A stretch of 64,000 bases of DNA. It comes from Plutella xylostella (Eukaryota; Arthropoda; Insecta; Lepidoptera; Plutellidae). The stretch spans positions 15,321,501-15,385,500 of the forward strand of contig NC_064012.1 in assembly GCF_932276165.1 (NCBI RefSeq), written 5' to 3'. The position numbers and the translations under genes are program-made. Positions 23,801 to 35,422 of the stretch are shown piece by piece. Below the pieces are notes generated by a model. The model did no database searches, had not been told where the DNA came from, and saw nothing but the letters and a program-made list of their open reading frames with translations. The first letter of the stretch is position 1. Every line of letters begins with the position of its first letter.

Positions 23801-26800
23801 GACATTCCAGTTTCCATTGCCCAAGGATTTTGTTGTATATTATACAAGTACTTGGGTGAAATGTTTTTCCAAGAAGAAATAGCAAGTCGCTGTTTATCTT
23901 AAGGCTTTTCTAATGAGACTGGTTCTATTCCTGACACGTTATTCCCTGGCTGTTCCAGATTGGACGTGTCATTTTAGTCTGAGTGAAAAATGTATTCATT
24001 ACTTACCTACTTAAATAAAATATATAATTAATGTAGGTAGATACCTAATGTGTTTTTTCCTACACATTTCATGTTTTTTCTCTCTGTACATTTCCGGTAA
24101 GTACATATTCTCAGACAAAAGTTTCCAAGATCCATTCCTCATTGGTTGCACTGACAGTGGTATAGAACACCAAAGATTTTCCGGCTCGTTCTTTTCCCAG
24201 TCGTCATTCGTCACGTTATTCCCTGGAGATTCTAGTATCCATTCCAGCTTTGATAGGTTCTGGCGCTCCTCTTAAATCGGTTCAGCTGTTTGGGAGCTAC
24301 GCTACCACCCACACAACACAATAAATGTTAAACTTATAACAATGTGAGGTAAATCCGCAATCCGCGGCGGTGCGCAATGTATAAATTGCCTTAAGTGCTT
24401 CCCATTACTACAAAAAAACATCCTTTAACCGAGGACTATTTAAAAAAGTTTCCAAGCTCCATTCCCCATTGGTTTCAACCACTCGAGGTGAAATAATTAC
24501 TCTGGCTCCTCCTTTTCCCATGGCCTGGACATTTCAGTTTCCATTGCCCAAGGATTCTGTATATTATACAAGTACTTGGGTGAAATGTTTTTGAAAGAAG
24601 AAATAGCAAGTCGCTGATTATCTTAAAGACTTTTCAAATGAGACTGGTTATTCTTGACACGTTATTCCCTGGCTGTCCCAGATTGGACGTGTTATTTTAG
24701 TCTGAGTAAAAAACGTCATTACTTCCCTAATAAAATAAAATAAAATATATAATTAATGTAGGTACCTAATGTAATTTTTCCTGGACATTTCATGTATTTT
24801 CCCATGTATTTACATTCCCAGTACATATTCTCAGACATTTTCTAAGAAGGAATATTAAAAAAGATTCCTAGATCCATTCCTCATTGGTTGCACTGACAGT
24901 GGTATAGAACAACTCTCGAGATGAGGTATTCTGGTTCGGGTTTCTCCCAGTCGTTATTCGTCACGTTATTCCCTGGAGATTCCAGTATCCATTCCGCTTT
25001 GAACTCGTACTGACCGTAAATCGGTTCAGCCGTAAATGGTGAGTCTACAGCGGTGCGCAGTGTATAAATTGCCCAAAGTGCTTCCCAATATGCACGATAT
25101 TCCCTGACAGATTATTCCTTGACACGTTATTCCCTGGCTGTTCCAGATTGGACGTGTCATTTTAGTCCGAGTGAAAAATGTATTCATTACTTACCTACTT
25201 AAATAATTATATAATTAATGTAGGTAGATACCTAATGTGTTTTTTCCTACACATTTCATGTTTTTTCTCTCTGTACATTTCCGGTAAGTACATATTCTCA
25301 GACAAAAGTTTCCAAGATCCATTCCTCATTAGTCGCACTGACAGTGGTATAGAACACCACAGATTTTCCGGCTCGTTCTTTTCCCAGTCGTCATTCGTCA
25401 CGTTATTCCCTGGAGATTCTAGTATCCATCCCAGCTTTGATAGGTTCTGGCGCTCCTCTTAAATCGGTTCAGCTGTTTGGGAGCTACGCTACCACCCACA
25501 CATACACAATAAATGTTAAACTTATAACAATGTGAGGTAAATCCGCAATCCGCGGCGGTCCGCAGTGTATAAATTGCCTTAAGTGCTTCCCATTACTCCA
25601 AAAAAACATCCTTTAACCGAGGACTATTAAAAAAAGTTTCCAAGCTCCATTCCCCATTGGTTTCAACCACTCGAGGTGAAATAATTACTCCGGCTCATCC
25701 TTTTCCCATGGCCTGGACATTTCAGTTTCCATTGCCCAAGGATTTTGTATGAAATGTTTTTGAAAGAAGAAATAGCAAGTTGCTGATTATCTTAAAGACT
25801 TTTCAAATGAGACTGGTTATTCCTGACACGTTATTCCCTGGCTGTCCCAGATTGTACGTGTTATTTTAGTCTGAGTAAAAAACGTCATTACTTCCCTAAT
25901 AAAATTAAATTAAATATATAATTAATGTAGGTACCTAATGTCATTTTTCCTGGACATGTCATGTATTTTCCCATGTATTTACATTCCCAGTACATATTTT
26001 CAGACTTTTTCTAAGAAGTGATATAAAAAAAGATTCCTAGATCCATTCCTCATTGGTTGCACTGACAGTGGTACAGAACAACTCTCGAGATGAGGTATTC
26101 TGGTTCGGGTTTCTCCCAGTCGTTATTTGTCACGTTATTCCCTGGAGATTCCAGTATCCATTCCGCTTTGAACTCGTACTGACGTGGTATAAAAACACCT
26201 CTTGAGATGTATAAGGTATTCCGATTCCTTTTTTCCCAGTCGTTCTTCATCACCAGTATCCATTATCTATTATCCAGTATCCATTCCGCCTTAGACAGGT
26301 TGCTTCACGTAAATCGGTTCAACTGTTTGGGAGCTACGCTACCACAGACATATATTTTACTATTTACCATAGTATAGGCAATCCGCAGCGGTGTGCAGTT
26401 TGTAAACCGCCTAAAGTGCTTCCCAATATGCACGATATTCCCTGACAGATTATTCCCTGACACGTTATTCCCTAGTTTTGCCAGATTGGATGTGTCAATT
26501 TATTCAAAGTAACATTTATTTAATAAAGAATCCATTGGATAATTAACTTCCTCTGGTCAACTTTTGTAGAAACATAATGTGTTTTTTCCTAGACGTTTCA
26601 GTCTATTACGTCTAAGTATTCTTAATCCAAAATTCCAATAAAAGGCATTTAAAAGGTTCAAATCCAAAGGTTGTCTGGTTGAGATTGCGTTTAGCAATAA
26701 GGCCGCCTGTTTGTACTATTTTATTATGAAGTTGACATTTTGTAGTAAGTAAATGTTTTCTTTCATGGTGCAAAATTGTATATTATGATGATTAATATTT

Positions 26801-27741
26801 TATTCTATTCTAAAAGGATTCCAGGATCCATTCCTCATTGGTTGTACTGACGGTGGTTTGAACAGAGATTTGTCTACGGTTGTAGCGAATCCTACTATAC
26901 CAACATGTCATTTCCCTCGGTCATGTCCTACAGCTACATTTCGACACATTTCTTAATGTTGCCACTAGTATGGTCTCAATTCGCTAGTAAAAAAAATGTA
27001 CTCTATGGTCTCAATCAGGTTGTTTCGACACATGTCTTAATGTTTCCACTGGTTCAATTCCACGTTAATTCCATTCCAATATAATAATGGCAAAAATGTT
27101 TCAGGATTCATTCGTTATTGGTCGGGATAGCGGTGTTGTAAATAAAGATACATACTGCGTTGACCAACGAATCCTCTAGGCCTAGTCAATATTTCTCATC
27201 CAGTCTTCATTTTGCCACTGGTATGTATATATATATGGCCTAAATATGCATAATATTATTGACACGTTATTCCCTAGTTGTTTAGATTGGACCTGTCATT
27301 TCAGACAGAAAAAAAATTGCCATACATTTAATAAAGATAATATTTAACTTTCACTTCCACTGATCAAATTTTGATCATGTAGTTACCTACTTAAGTACAT
27401 AATGTGTATATGTATATCCTGGTCATTCCGTTTACCAGATAAATGCAAATATTCTCAGTAATTTTCTGAATTATTTAAATTCCAATACAAAGCATAATAA
27501 AGATTCTAAGTTCATTCCATTCCTTATCGGTCGGAGTGGCGGTGGTGTAAACACACACGTTTTTTTTGTGTCCTATTGATTCCTCTTGGGTTTTCTATAT
27601 TATTTGACACGTTATTTCCTGGTTGTTCCAGTTTGGATGTGTCATTTCAGTCTTAATATCTCCAATGATCATTTGACTTGTGTACTGACTTTGACTGTCT
27701 TTGTTTCTTTGCGAAGTCTTTTTCAGCTGATCATAGAGCTT

Positions 27742-27779
27742 GACTCGTTATTCCCTGGATGCTCCAGATAGGACGAGTC
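27742..27779. other. Satellite dyad with paired arm changes (GACTCGT/ACGAGTC)
   Basis: Most dyads in the array pair GACACGT with ACGTGTC. Here the left arm is GACTCGT and the right arm ACGAGTC, so both changed and the symmetry is kept. The same pair of changes appears at 28,301-28,338, in a context similar enough that the two probably share one origin. Confidence 0.7.
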
Positions 27780-28534
27780 ACTCTTTGGTGGTCTAAACAC
27801 CTGAGATTCCAAGATCCATTCCTTATTGGTTGTACTGACGGTGGTACAATTACCTCTCCAGGTGAGACGATGTATCGAGCTCCTTTGTCGCTTCTAGTGG
27901 ATTTAGCATAGTGACGTTTTGTCTTCGGTCATTATTGGTTTTTCCAGTTGGAATATATATTCCTTCGTGGCCAGTTTTAATGTTTTGACTGGCCCAGTTC
28001 CATTGGTTCCAATCAAAGTGTGGCCAAGATATTTCAATATTAATTCCTTATTGGCCAGAGTGTCAGTGGTTTAAATACACACGTTCTTCGGTGTCTTATT
28101 GATTCCTCTGGGGTTTTCAGCCACATGACGTACTTACATATCTCCCTCGGTCATAATTCGTCACGTCATTCCCTTGTTGTTCCAGTTGGGATGTTTACAA
28201 TGATCATTTGACTTGTGTACTGACTGACGGTGGTATATAAGCCACTTTGGATTGTAGTCTTTGTTTCTTTGCGAAGTCTTTTTCAGCCGATCATGAGCTT
28301 GACTCGTTATTCCCTGGTTGCTCCAGATAGGACGAGTCACTCTTTTAGTAAAAAGAGGTCGTTGGTTGTACTTCAGTAATTTTATATCCTATCTGCCTAT
28401 CTACCTACGTTCCGAATATTAGGTATTGAACTTTCCTGCTTTAGTCAGATTGAACATGTAAATCAGCTAGAATAATAAACTTTCAATAAATTCCAATGTA
28501 TATTATTCAATATGCATTATTTTTGTACAAAAGG

Positions 28535-28656
28535 TGGGCTTAATCCTTCTTAACCTACCTTCCGATTAGCGTCGTCGTCCGTTCAATCAATGAGAAATGG
28601 ATCTCGGAATTTTATTTATGTATCTGTCAGAAATTACTTTTAAAGGATTAAGCCCA
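28535..28656. mobile_element. Small MITE, TGGGCTTAATCCTT ends
   Basis: TGGGCTTAATCCTT at 28,535-28,548 is matched by its exact complement at 28,643-28,656. The 122-bp unit interrupts the decayed right part of the satellite. No clear target duplication was found. Confidence 0.5.
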
Positions 28657-29753
28657 TTGTTATAATTAAATACGTTAATCCCTGCTTGTTCTGCTAAGGA
28701 TGTGTCTTTTCAAATTTATCATTTAATGTTTCCACCGACACAGTTTAAAGTTACATACGCAACTAACTGTCTCAATTCCTTACCGTATCCAATTTTATTG
28801 ACATGTTATTCCCTGGTTGCTCCAGATTGGACGTTTCATTTCAAATCGTTTATGTGGGAACCATTCAGCTTAACTGTCTCGATTATTCCCTACTATTTGC
28901 AATATAATAATTATAGACTCGTTATTCCCTGATAGTTCCAGTTTGGACACGTCAATTATTGCAAATTGATGACTGAGGTAGTTACCTTCACATTTTTTCC
29001 ATTCATTAAAAGGTATCTAAGTACTTACCGTAGTACAAAAGCAAATTTAACATTGGAGGCTATTTTCAAGAATCTAAAATCCATCTGTTATCGTGTCACG
29101 ACATACGTTGATATAATAAGTATGGTGTTGGCGAAGAATCGTTTAAATGATGATTGTAAGTAATGTAAATTAACATGCGTTATTTCCTGATGATTAATTT
29201 TTTCAAGTATGTATGTACTTACAAGTGACGGTATTTAAATCACAATGGTTTCCTTATTTATCTAAGTGGACTCGTTATTCCCTGTGATGGTCCCAGTTTG
29301 GACGTGTCAATTTCAATTTAAAGTAATTCCAAGTAGTAGCTATATTCCCTTTATTATAACTGCAATCAAGCGCTAGAATGAAAATCCCATAGATTTTTCA
29401 ATTCTAGGTATATGTATTGGGAGTGGGAGTTTGGCTTCTTATCTACGGATTGGTACTAAGGCTTTGTGCTACGTACGAGTATACCTACTTACTTCCTATC
29501 GTTTCTCGTTGACATGACATGACATGTTATTCCCTGATATTACCAGCTTGAACGTGTCAGTGTCATATTAATTCCATATCGCATATTATATTAGATGTTT
29601 CTTGACACGTTATTCCCTGATGTTCTCAGCCTGGATGTGTCAATCTCATGTAATTTCCGTATCCGGTATTCCGTACCGTATGTTTGATTTTGACTGACTC
29701 GTTATTCCCTGATGTTCTCAGCCTGGATGTGTCAATGTTATGACAATCGACAC

Positions 29754-30363
29754 TAGGGTTGCCAACCGTACTATATTATATAGTATTGTACTATATTTTG
29801 GCTCTTCGTACTATATACTGTTGAACTAAAATATAGTACGCAAAAATACTATATTTCAGTAGGTACACTTTTCACAGTAATAAAACGATGCGCGAGGTCA
29901 TTTTCCAAACAATTCAACTATTATGAATTTCAAAATTTTAGTACTGGCAAAAAATGGCAACATATTTTTAAAAAATCTGAGAATAATTTAAAAAATATTT
30001 ACAAATTAATAGCCTTCTTACTTTCTATTCCCGCCACTTCGGCGTTTACAGAAAGAATTCGAAGTGGCGGGAAGAAAGGAATCGAGCAAAGCTCGAACTA
30101 ATAAAAAATGAGCTCTTTATTTTTATAAACTTAACCATAGAGTGCGAATAAGCATTTAATACGTTTATATTAGATAAAAAACTTTTAAAAGATGCAAAAA
30201 GTGCGAAAAAGTACAATTTTTACAAAAATAAAAATAACTGAGTAACAAATTAGTGTTTTATTCGATTTTCAAAATGTACTATATTTTTCTTTAGTGTCCT
30301 ATATTTTTTTATAACTTATTTTGAAATATACTATAATTTGGTGAAAAAATGTTGGCAACCCTA
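29754..30363. mobile_element. 610-bp hAT-type MITE
   Basis: The ends are TAGGGTTGCCAAC and its exact complement. The element is flanked by ATCGACAC on both sides (29,746-29,753 and 30,364-30,371), the 8-bp duplication expected of hAT transposons. The interior is AT-rich with ACTATAT repeats and holds a separate hairpin, CCCGCCACTTCG ... CGAAGTGGCGGG, near 30,029-30,075. It splits the satellite: dyad modules stand on both sides. Confidence 0.85.
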
Positions 30364-30371
30364 ATCGACAC

Positions 30372-30440
30372 CCAGCTGACACTTTATTCCCTTTCCTATT
30401 CAGTTTGGACGGGTCAGTCAGTAGGTACCAAGAACTTTGT
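30372..30440. repeat. Last remnant of the satellite
   Basis: GACACTTTATTCCCTTTCC ... CAGTTTGGACGGGTC is a decayed copy of the dyad module on the far side of the hAT insertion. Confidence 0.6.
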
Positions 30441-31604
30441 ATTTAGGTACTTAACAAATTCAAAAACTTTTTAAATCGCGAGGGCGCTATTTTTCTATGG
30501 TTACTACTAAGGTAATCCATATTTTAACCCTTAATAGGCGCTAGAGTCCAAGATCCATTTTTGTAGACGGGAAGATATACTTATCTAGGTTCTAGGTTGT
30601 ATTGACCGATTACTTAGCGATTAGATTCGAAGATCCAGTCGTTATCACCTGACTCACACAATAAGTGCTGAGGTACCTAGTTGTAGGTTCTTAATACTCC
30701 TAATATACTTACCACCCTTCCCAGGATTTTTTGTAAATAAAATAGGTACTTACTTAACTACTTATGTTTGTATTTTTATGTACTTAGGTTTATAACAGTG
30801 TAAATTAGGTTAAAATTAAGCTACCTACTAACTTTATTCATAACATAAAGGCTTCCTAAGTTTATCCATTTGTTCTATTCTTATTGAAATTTGTGTAAAT
30901 TTTATATAATGTAGGGATCAACTTACTGTACCTACCTGACTTTGAGTTCCTTCAACAGTATTCAAACCATTAACTGTATGTAGTATTGTAGTAAGTACCT
31001 AAGTACTTACTTAACTACCCAAATGTTTACAATTTTAAATCCGCTACTAGCTTCGTCATTCTGTGTAAGTAGCACATCTTCATCATCAGCGCAACAAGGT
31101 TTTATTTTAAATTGTTTTTTTTTGTAATTAGTTTAATTATCTATTACTTACTTAATAATTTATTATGAATAAATGTACCTATCTACTTTGAATGACTTTG
31201 AGTACTTTGAATCAGTCCTAAACTTACAGTATAGGAATAATGTAAGTACTTACATTGACACCGAAGAGCAGCATTGGATCATTGAATGCAGTTTGTTTTA
31301 AAATTAAAATAAAATAAAATTTCAGTAAAATGCCCTTACAGTATTTAAGGTTTCCCCTTCATGTAGCAACGCCGTCCGTCACCCTTCGAGTTGAAATCGC
31401 TCTTTACCTCTCTTTACACACCATGTGCGAATATTCCCAAGGAGACCATCGGGGGTTGCTTTGGGCAAATAACTTTGGAACACGCCGGCGTGGTGGGGGC
31501 AAGCGTCAACCTGTCGGTGTCGTAATGGTGTCGTACGTATATCGGACCAGAAGGATTGTCATCAATTTATATGGAGGAGTGAGATGACTGACTTGTGTGA
31601 ATTT
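30441..31604. other. AT-rich stretch without a supported gene
   Basis: It is dominated by TAGGTA/TACTTA-type short words. An 85-codon frame at 31,330-31,587 is GC-richer but has no recognisable domain, no splice context and no homologue I know, so I do not call it a gene. Confidence 0.4.
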
Positions 31605-31880
31605 CTATATTATTATTTTTATATGTGGTGACATCTCACACACGGCCATCCGACCCCAAGCTAGGCAGAACCTGTGATATGGGTGTCGGGCAGCTGATAT
31701 ATCTACATAAATACATAGATAGATACATATTGAATATATAAACGACAACCAGACACAAGGCAAACACAAATGCTCATCACACAAATGTTTGCCCTGGGCG
31801 GGATTCGAACCCGCATCCCCTAACTTCGGAAGCAGCTTCACTACAGCCATAGCTACAGTGCCGTCAAACCTTACACACAC
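31605..31880 (-). mobile_element. tRNA-derived SINE
   Basis: On the minus strand, GCGGGTTCGAATCCCGC at about 31,797-31,813 is a perfect B box. Upstream lies an A-box-like TAGCTATGGCTGTAG. Downstream is a tRNA-unrelated body containing GGGTCGGATGGCCGTGTGTG near the 3' end, then an AT-rich tail. This layout is typical of lepidopteran SINEs. It is not a functional tRNA gene: no cloverleaf can be completed. Confidence 0.75.
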
Positions 31881-31962
31881 ATAAATAATAAGTAGTTATG
31901 TAAGTAGATCACCTAACTTGCCAACGTCCTGATTTCGGCTACCTACCTTATTTTAAACTATA

Positions 31963-32213
31963 CAGGGTGTTGCAAAAAGGGTATACTAAGCCGAAACCTA
32001 CATGTGCAGCATGGTATATCTAAGCCCGAAACTGAAATCAGAATTTCAAAATTCGCGAAAAAAAGAGTCATTCTTCATATTAAACAGTCACGTAACCAAC
32101 ATAGTTTCTATGTTATTTTTTCGCGAATTTTGAAATTCTGATTTCAGTTTCGGGCTTAGATATACCATGCTGCACATGTAGGTTTCGGCTTAGCATTCCC
32201 TTTCTGCAACATG
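31963..32213. mobile_element. 251-bp palindromic MITE
   Basis: The arms are almost perfect complements for about 100 bp each, from CAGGGTGTTGCAAAAAGGG to TTTCTGCAACATG. They share AGCCGAAACCTACATGTGCA and TCTAAGCCCGAAACTGAAAT. TATA stands on both sides (31,959-31,962 and 32,214-32,217), a likely target duplication. Confidence 0.8.
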
Positions 32214-32660
32214 TATAAACATGGAAGTAGTACGTAACTACGTATGGATGAATGTTTGGAGATTATCTCTTTGATATTTAGGTCTGTAAGTTGTAAGTAT
32301 AAATAAGTACGAAGCTGTCTCACTCCGCAATACTCCGCATGCCGCAGGCTGGCGCGGGATCAATATGAACGCCGTCGATGATTGGCCACAGGTGTCGGTT
32401 CCCACGCATCCTGCTAGCTTAGCGGTGCCTACGTTGAACCGAATCGCCTTTTACAGATAACTTCCTAATATATTTACAAACGTTGTCCTGATACTTTAGG
32501 TAAAATTGCGCAAAAACAAAATTTTTTGCAATTAAGTAAAGAAGTAGGAATCAATAAAAAAATAAGAAGAAATAAGACCCCTCTAATGGGGACAATCGGA
32601 CTCCCCGAAGCACATTACCTCTGCATCACCCCGAAGCTCTTATTAAGGCCCAAATTCAGT
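32214..32660. other. Non-coding stretch
   Basis: It is mixed in composition, with a GC-richer block at 32,315-32,450 that has no convincing frame or splice sites. I see nothing else in it. Confidence 0.3.
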
Positions 32661-32665
32661 ACCAA

Positions 32666-32863
32666 TCCGCGGACAAATCAGCGTGTGAATGGGTAGGAGG
32701 GTGCGGCTCGCGGTGCGGCGCGGGGCTCGCCGACTGGGTACCTACGCGAGCGCCGCGTGACAAATAGGTTATGTGCCTTGTGCAAGGTTCAATAAAGTTG
32801 ACAATCGACTGGACTGCAACTCGGGGCTCGTGTAGTGTGTGGGCGATGACGGATTTGTCCGCG
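32666..32863. mobile_element. GC-rich element with CCGCGGACAAATC inverted ends
   Basis: CCGCGGACAAATC near 32,668 is matched by GATTTGTCCGCGG near 32,850. The interior has repeated GGTGCGGCGCGGGGCTCG-like words. The 98-codon minus frame across it follows from GC content and is not treated as a gene. The family is unknown. Confidence 0.45.
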
Positions 32864-32959
32864 GAACGGTACGGCTCGGGGCTCGGGTGCGGTGCGTCAA
32901 GTGAATGCGCTGCTTTAAAATCTGCTAGCTGAAGTGGCTGTGGGCCGGGCATAGGTAGG

Positions 32960-33345
32960 TACTATATGCCAAAGAACCGATAACCGGTTAGGCGGTAAGT
33001 GGAGACCACGAACAGGGCAGCGCAGCGTGGGTCGCCCTCCGTCCCGCTGGATCCAAGACCTACCGACAGAAAGAGCCCCCCCCCCTTATCCGAACGGAGA
33101 GTAGTTTGTAAAAATTGACGTTCATCAGAAAATTTTATATTTTTACGATGAATAAAAAATTTTGAGTTTGAGTTTGAGAGTTTACCTGGTCTACTCCTAC
33201 TCTCACAGAGTACCTGGGTTAGCCAGGCCATAGAGGCCAGATGAGGATTATGAGGAAGGTCGAGGATAGAGTCACTCCTAGGGGAGGCGACTATTTCCAT
33301 CAGTAGTGGACGATTACGCGCTGATGATGATGATGATGATGAGCA
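32960..33345 (-). mobile_element. Retroposon-like fragment ending in a CAT repeat
   Basis: Read on the minus strand, it begins with a (CAT)n run (33,325-33,343) followed by GCGCGTAATCGTCCACTAC and GGAAATAGTCGCCTCCCC, the kind of sequence that borders lepidopteran retroposon 3' ends. A 112-codon frame across it has no recognisable domain. Confidence 0.4.
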
Positions 33346-33967
33346 GTTAATGAAGACTTATATGTAGGTATACCTATGGTTAAATGGTTATAAAGAGCTC
33401 TATGAACCACAATACCAATTAGTGTATTAGTTGGGTATTGTAATTCGTAGACTGAGATAAAAAAATAGAAGTAGGTACCTATGTTTTAAAATGCTGAATA
33501 TTTTAACTAGCCTTTTTAATTAGTGTTTGCAGGATTTATTTATTTTATAGGCTGTTAATAATCGATTTACGAAGCAAAAGTGAATAGGCAGACTAAATAA
33601 ACAACAAAAATATTGAATAAACATTTATTTATTCCCAAGGTGATATTTTATTATTTTATTTTTAAACATTGTGTAACATAGTTAGGTTTTTAAATTAACG
33701 TGCCATTAAACCTGAAGGGTTTGTCTTGACAAGTATTATGGTGACTAGATTTAACAAAAATAGATTTCCTTTAGATGTTTCCGGTCTAATGCCCCGCAAA
33801 CTTTTGCCTAAGTACCTATTTGTTAAAAATGAATTTTTATTTCTTTTATTTTTAAAAGAAAATTTGTTAAATACAAAAATACAAACTGAAATCGTTTTAT
33901 AAGTCTTTCTATTTCCATTCTGAGGTTTCTATAGTAGGTCTTGCCTAAAGTGATGTTTAATGATTAA
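33346..33967. other. AT-rich stretch, nothing recognised
   Basis: It is AT-rich, with no element or coding frame that I can support. Confidence 0.4.
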
Positions 33968-34107
33968 AGTGCCGGTTAATCGAACCCGGGACCTTCGGCT
34001 CAGTAGTTTGGCACTAAAGCATATTTTACTTACTTACTTAACTTACTAACAACTTAACACTAACACTAACTTACTAACAACTTAACACTAACTTACTTAA
34101 CACTTAA
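33968..34107 (-). mobile_element. SINE fragment and short ACTTA-type repeat
   Basis: AATCGAACCCGGGACCTTCG at about 33,978 is a B-box-containing SINE fragment on the minus strand. It is followed by a simple run of ACTTACTTA/AACACTAAC words to 34,107. Confidence 0.5.
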
Positions 34108-34274
34108 GTCTGTGACGGGCTTTATAGACACTGTGTTTAGCTTCCCAGTTCATACTTGGAATAAATTTTCTTGGAAACTAAGCTGAAAAGAAAAAGAAAC
34201 ATATATTTAGATTAGATTATGTTCACTGGAATGAAATAGTAGGGTATGCGAGAGGATGCCCAAATTTAAAGAAG

Positions 34275-34640
34275 AGAAAGTGTAAGAAGTCGCGGTTTCA
34301 TAGCGGAACAGATATTGGCTCTCATTTGTGAAGTTGTCTGTTCAAATCCTGCCATTTAAGTAGGTATAGGTACCTATGTCCTACGAATTAATTCTTTTGA
34401 AATAAATATTGAACTAGATTCAATTTATACCACATACTCTTACGGTGAAGGAAAACACCGTGATGAAACCTGCACATTGTGCTCATTCAAAATCGCCGAT
34501 ACGGTTCGCGACCTATCACGTAACAGTATACAAATGTATAGGGCATAGGGTAAAGCGGGTGGCTCACTTGCAGTTACATGACTCCCCCTTCGGGGATTAC
34601 AGTCGTGAGTCGTGAGCATTTTGTACTTATGTAGAAAGTA
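34275..34640 (+). mobile_element. Degenerate tRNA-SINE with long tail
   Basis: The B-box-like GTTCAAATCCTGCC at 34,331 is followed by an AT-rich stretch, then CTCTTACGGTGAAGGAAAAC at 34,438, a hallmark of lepidopteran SINE tails. Next comes ACTCCCCCTTCGGGGATTAC at about 34,582, which also occurs on the minus strand at 8.2 kb. Confidence 0.6.
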
Positions 34641-34726
34641 TACATATAAGAATGGCGGTACGAACCTTTCAGTGTTCACTGTAGGGTGTGATCGTAGGCG
34701 GAAGAGTCCGAAGTAGGCGGAAGAGT

Positions 34727-34890
34727 AGCTACAGCAGTCAGCGGTGGCTACAGCAGTCAGCGGTGGCTACAGCAGTCAGTGGAGCAACAGCGGTCAATGG
34801 AGCGGCGGGGCGGTTTCGTATGCGGGCGGCGGGGCGGGCGGTGGCGACTTAGGCGGCTTCCATAGCGGAAATAACTGCAAAAATAAGTAG
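34727..34890. other. GC-rich block, possible exon on either strand
   Basis: It contains three copies of a 19-bp unit (GCTACAGCAGTCAGCGGTG) followed by a G-rich tract. The plus strand reads a Gly/Ser-rich frame (SGGYSSQWSNSGQWSGG) to TAG at 34,888. The minus strand reads a Pro-rich frame (PPKSPPPAPPPAYETAPP) after a good acceptor TTATTTTTGCAG. Neither can be preferred. Low-complexity composition makes open frames likely by chance. Confidence 0.25.
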
Positions 34891-35046
34891 GCGTTTTAAA
34901 ATTGCAATTTGTTCATAAATACAATAAGATACGCTTCGAAATATTAAGGATACGAAAAACAATTAAATATTCTAATATGTTTTCAATAACAATACAGTTT
35001 AACAAATCTATGCATCTACGTACTTCGTGAGTAGGTATACAATATA

Positions 35047-35255
35047 TCTATGTTCCCGCGCGCTTCGCTTCGCCTTAAAAAGGTTTTTCCCGTGGGAATT
35101 CCGGGATAAAAAGTAGCCTATGTTCTTTCCCAGGGTCTAAACCGTATGTATACCAAATTTCATTCAAATCCGTTCTGTAGTTTTGGCGTAAAAGAGTAAC
35201 AGACAGACAGACAGACACACACAGTTACTTTCGCATTTATAATATTAGTTAGGAT
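35047..35255 (+). mobile_element. Lepidopteran (GACA)n-bearing MITE
   Basis: It is closely similar to the element at 382-587: CGCGCGCTTCGCTTCGCC, AATTCCGGGATAAAAAGTAG, GTTTTGGCGTAAAAGAGTAA, a GACA run and a TTATAATATTAGTTAGGAT end. Confidence 0.75.
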
Positions 35256-35422
35256 TCTACTTTCATTTCATTCGCGAGCAAAGTTCCAGTGAGAAGTGGT
35301 TTCTCATCACTCACTCATCAATCACTCCTAAACGGGAAAGACTAGCTTAATGACGCCGATGATAATGTCTGCAATATTGATGTAACTACATACCCTATAA
35401 CGGTTAACAGCGCATCAGAATA

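Larger units (their letters stand above)
8600..29753. repeat. 21-kb complex satellite array
   Basis: A mosaic of a few modules is repeated throughout. (i) CCAAGATCCATTCCTCATTG followed by GTTGCACTGACAGTGGTAT. (ii) The dyad GACACGTTATTCCCTGG ... CCAGATTGGACGTGTC. (iii) GCAGCGGTGCGCAGTGTATA. (iv) TCGGTTCAGCCGTTTGGGAG followed by CTACGCTACCA. (v) TACAAGTACTTGGGTGAAAT. Module order and spacing vary, with visible higher-order periods of about 2096 bp (8.8/10.9 kb), 1799 bp (14.6-18.6 kb) and 6336 bp (20.5/26.9 kb). Copies decay toward the right edge, past 27.3 kb. No credible gene lies inside; the short open frames are shared by all copies and lack coding character. Confidence 0.85.

Noticed and set aside
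8600..29753. CRISPR-like look of short repeats with spacers
   Set aside because: The repeats are diverged modules at irregular spacing in a eukaryotic satellite; spacers are themselves repeats and no cas genes exist.
31797..31880. tRNA gene on the minus strand
   Set aside because: A good B box but no complete cloverleaf, and a SINE body follows; it is a tRNA-derived SINE.
32656..33300. 98- and 112-codon minus frames
   Set aside because: They coincide with GC-rich transposon-like sequence and show no domain or splice context.
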